NCBI GenBank assembly: GCA_040183005.1
Contig: JAMPIW010000007.1
Span: forward strand, 734,188-798,187
Reading direction: 5' to 3'
DNA from: Gammaproteobacteria bacterium
Lineage (GTDB): Bacteria; Pseudomonadota; Gammaproteobacteria; Ga0077554; Ga007554
Length of the DNA: 64,000 nucleotides
The notes under the pieces: generated by a model
The model's database searches: none
Seen by the model: the letters and a program-made list of their open reading frames with translations, nothing else
Told to the model about the DNA's origin: nothing
In this document: piece by piece, positions 62,932-64,000 of the stretch
Layout of the letters: each line of letters opens with the position of its first letter
Numbering within the stretch: the first letter of the stretch is position 1
Translations under genes and position numbers: made by a program

Positions 62932-64000
62932 CGGCTGCTGCCCATCTGCATTACTCCCGAGTACAGTGCGAACAGGCGCGGTCTGATTTCAGGCCAGGTA
63001 TAACGCTGTATCAAATCATGGCCTGCCGCCACCATCTGCTGCGCCAGCGCGGAATCGTTCAACACTTCCAATACTGCTTCTGCCATAGCTTCGGGATTTT
63101 GCGGTGGCACCAAAATAGCGGTGCATCGGTGCTTGACAAGATGAGGGACACCGCCGACATCGGTACTTACTACTGGCACGCCGCTGGCAAGCGCCTCCAG
63201 GATGGATATAGGCATGTTATCGGCCAGGCTTGGGTTAAGCACAATATCCGCATCGCGGTATAGCGCGGCCATGTCGGCGTTTTCCAACCGGCCGGTGAAC
63301 CTGACAGAATCACCCAACTGCATCTGTTCAGCCACCTTTTCCAGCGCCTCGCGCTGCGGCCCGGAACCTGCAATGCTAAGGCGTGCTGCGGGGAAACTGT
63401 GGCGGACCGCTGCAAATGCCTTTAGTGCGGTAACTACATCGTAGATGGGTTCAAGATTGCGGGCAACAACGATATGCGGGGCATTTCTTAACCGCGAATG
63501 CCCCGCCTGGGGGTCGGCATGGAAACGGCTCAGGTCAATAATATTAGGCACGATATGGGCCGCTACGCCATATTCTTTGAATACCAGTTCAAGGAAAGCA
63601 GAAGGGACCATGACCGTCGCCCGCTTCAGTGTCGGTTTTATCCACGCAAAGGAACGGGAAAAAAATGTCGCCGCCTCGCCACCCCGGTAATTCACGACTA
63701 CCGGGACGCCCCGCAGATGCGCAATCCACACTGCGGGGACTGCGAAGAGATGCCAGGACCAGCCGGAATTGGCCATGATATGAAATAGCTGGCTGTGTCC
63801 CGCCGCGCGCCATAACCGCATCAGATAAGGTGCAAGACGGAACAGGGCGCGAACCCCGGCCAGCCCAGCCACCCAGCGTGGGGCATAAGGAGCATTAACT
63901 TGCACAACCTCGACCGTCACACCCTCGCTGCGCAATAACTCGCCAAGCTGGCGAGTCTGGTTGGCCATCCCGCCCGAGGGCGGAGGAAGCGGGCCAACCA
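62928..64000 (-). CDS. Glycosyltransferase family 4 protein, N-terminus beyond the window
   Basis: The reading frame stays open past the first in-frame ATG (63968): the codons to the edge give VGPLPPPSGG, which continues directly into MANQTRQLGELLRSEGV as in related GT4 enzymes. The gene is therefore cut by the window edge. The GT-B C-terminal half has VARNLEPIYDVVTALKAFA, LSIAGSGPQREALEKVA and NPSLADNMPISILEALASGVPVVSTDVGGVPHLV. The last region is the NDP-sugar binding E-x7-E segment. It probably transfers a sugar in polysaccharide assembly; it is ATGA-coupled to the PaaK-like gene. Confidence 0.92.
   Translation of the reverse strand, partial: VGPLPPPSGGMANQTRQLGELLRSEGVTVEVVQVNAPYAPRWVAGLAGVRALFRLAPYLMRLWRAAGHSQLFHIMANSGWSWHLFAVPAVWIAHLRGVPVVVNYRGGEAATFFSRSFAWIKPTLKRATVMVPSAFLELVFKEYGVAAHIVPNIIDLSRFHADPQAGHSRLRNAPHIVVARNLEPIYDVVTALKAFAAVRHSFPAARLSIAGSGPQREALEKVAEQMQLGDSVRFTGRLENADMAALYRDADIVLNPSLADNMPISILEALASGVPVVSTDVGGVPHLVKHRCTAILVPPQNPEAMAEAVLEVLNDSALAQQMVAAGHDLIQRYTWPEIRPRLFALYSGVMQMGSSR

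Overview
The window looks like chromosome from a gammaproteobacterium, or a close betaproteobacterial relative, that lives in the environment. The evidence is gene order: nnr-tsaE-amidase-mutL, yffB-like-dapE, tonB-yqgE-ruvX-pyrR-pyrB-pyrC' and a class 2 pyrD all match gammaproteobacterial synteny. A rubrerythrin/CCG Fe-S protein/DUF3501 operon, a heavy-metal RND pump with a PII-like gene and a polysaccharide cluster of the exosortase A type add a chemolithotroph-like flavour. I do not name a genus.

Layout. 1-5.4 kb: an HDOD protein (cut by the left edge) coupled to a response regulator, then rlmJ, DUF3501, a CCG Fe-S protein and rubrerythrin, the last three behind a very clear sigma70 promoter with a palindromic operator. 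5.6-13.9 kb: AddA/RecB-like helicase-nuclease, pyrD, a Phd/RelE toxin-antitoxin pair, hemH and nhaA. 13.9-18.9 kb: an insertion-sequence pile-up (two IS4-family copies either side of a thioredoxin gene, then a one-ORF IS66-family element). 19-32.3 kb: nadK, comEC, DUF2062, def, an ArsC/Spx-like protein, a VOC protein, dapE, a PilZ-methyltransferase fusion, nnr, tsaE, amidase and mutL. 32.3-36.4 kb: a second one-ORF IS66 copy and a three-ORF IS66 element, inserted 10 bp apart. 36.6-45.3 kb: a chromate transporter, then a leftward metal-efflux operon (small secreted protein, OMF, adaptor, RND pump, PII-like protein, beta-barrel protein). 45.3-51 kb: a PyrK-like flavoprotein, pilU, hslR, htpG, a phosphoribosyltransferase and a VOC protein. 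51.2-57.7 kb: a Gx-type membrane protein, tonB and the pyrimidine operon, with a non-catalytic dihydroorotase. 57.8-64 kb: a transposase remnant and five genes of a polysaccharide/exosortase-A-type cluster, the last one cut by the right edge.

How they work together. De novo pyrimidine synthesis is represented by pyrD, pyrR, pyrB and pyrC'. Metal and redox stress are covered by the RND pump, ChrA, rubrerythrin, thioredoxin and HtpG/Hsp15. Surface functions come from PilU, TonB, the AmiC-type amidase and the polysaccharide genes. Five complete insertion sequences, all with intact target-site duplications, plus at least four families of short palindromic repeats (one a 130-bp MITE-like element) make this a rearrangement-prone stretch. 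I saw no tRNA, rRNA, CRISPR array or prophage.
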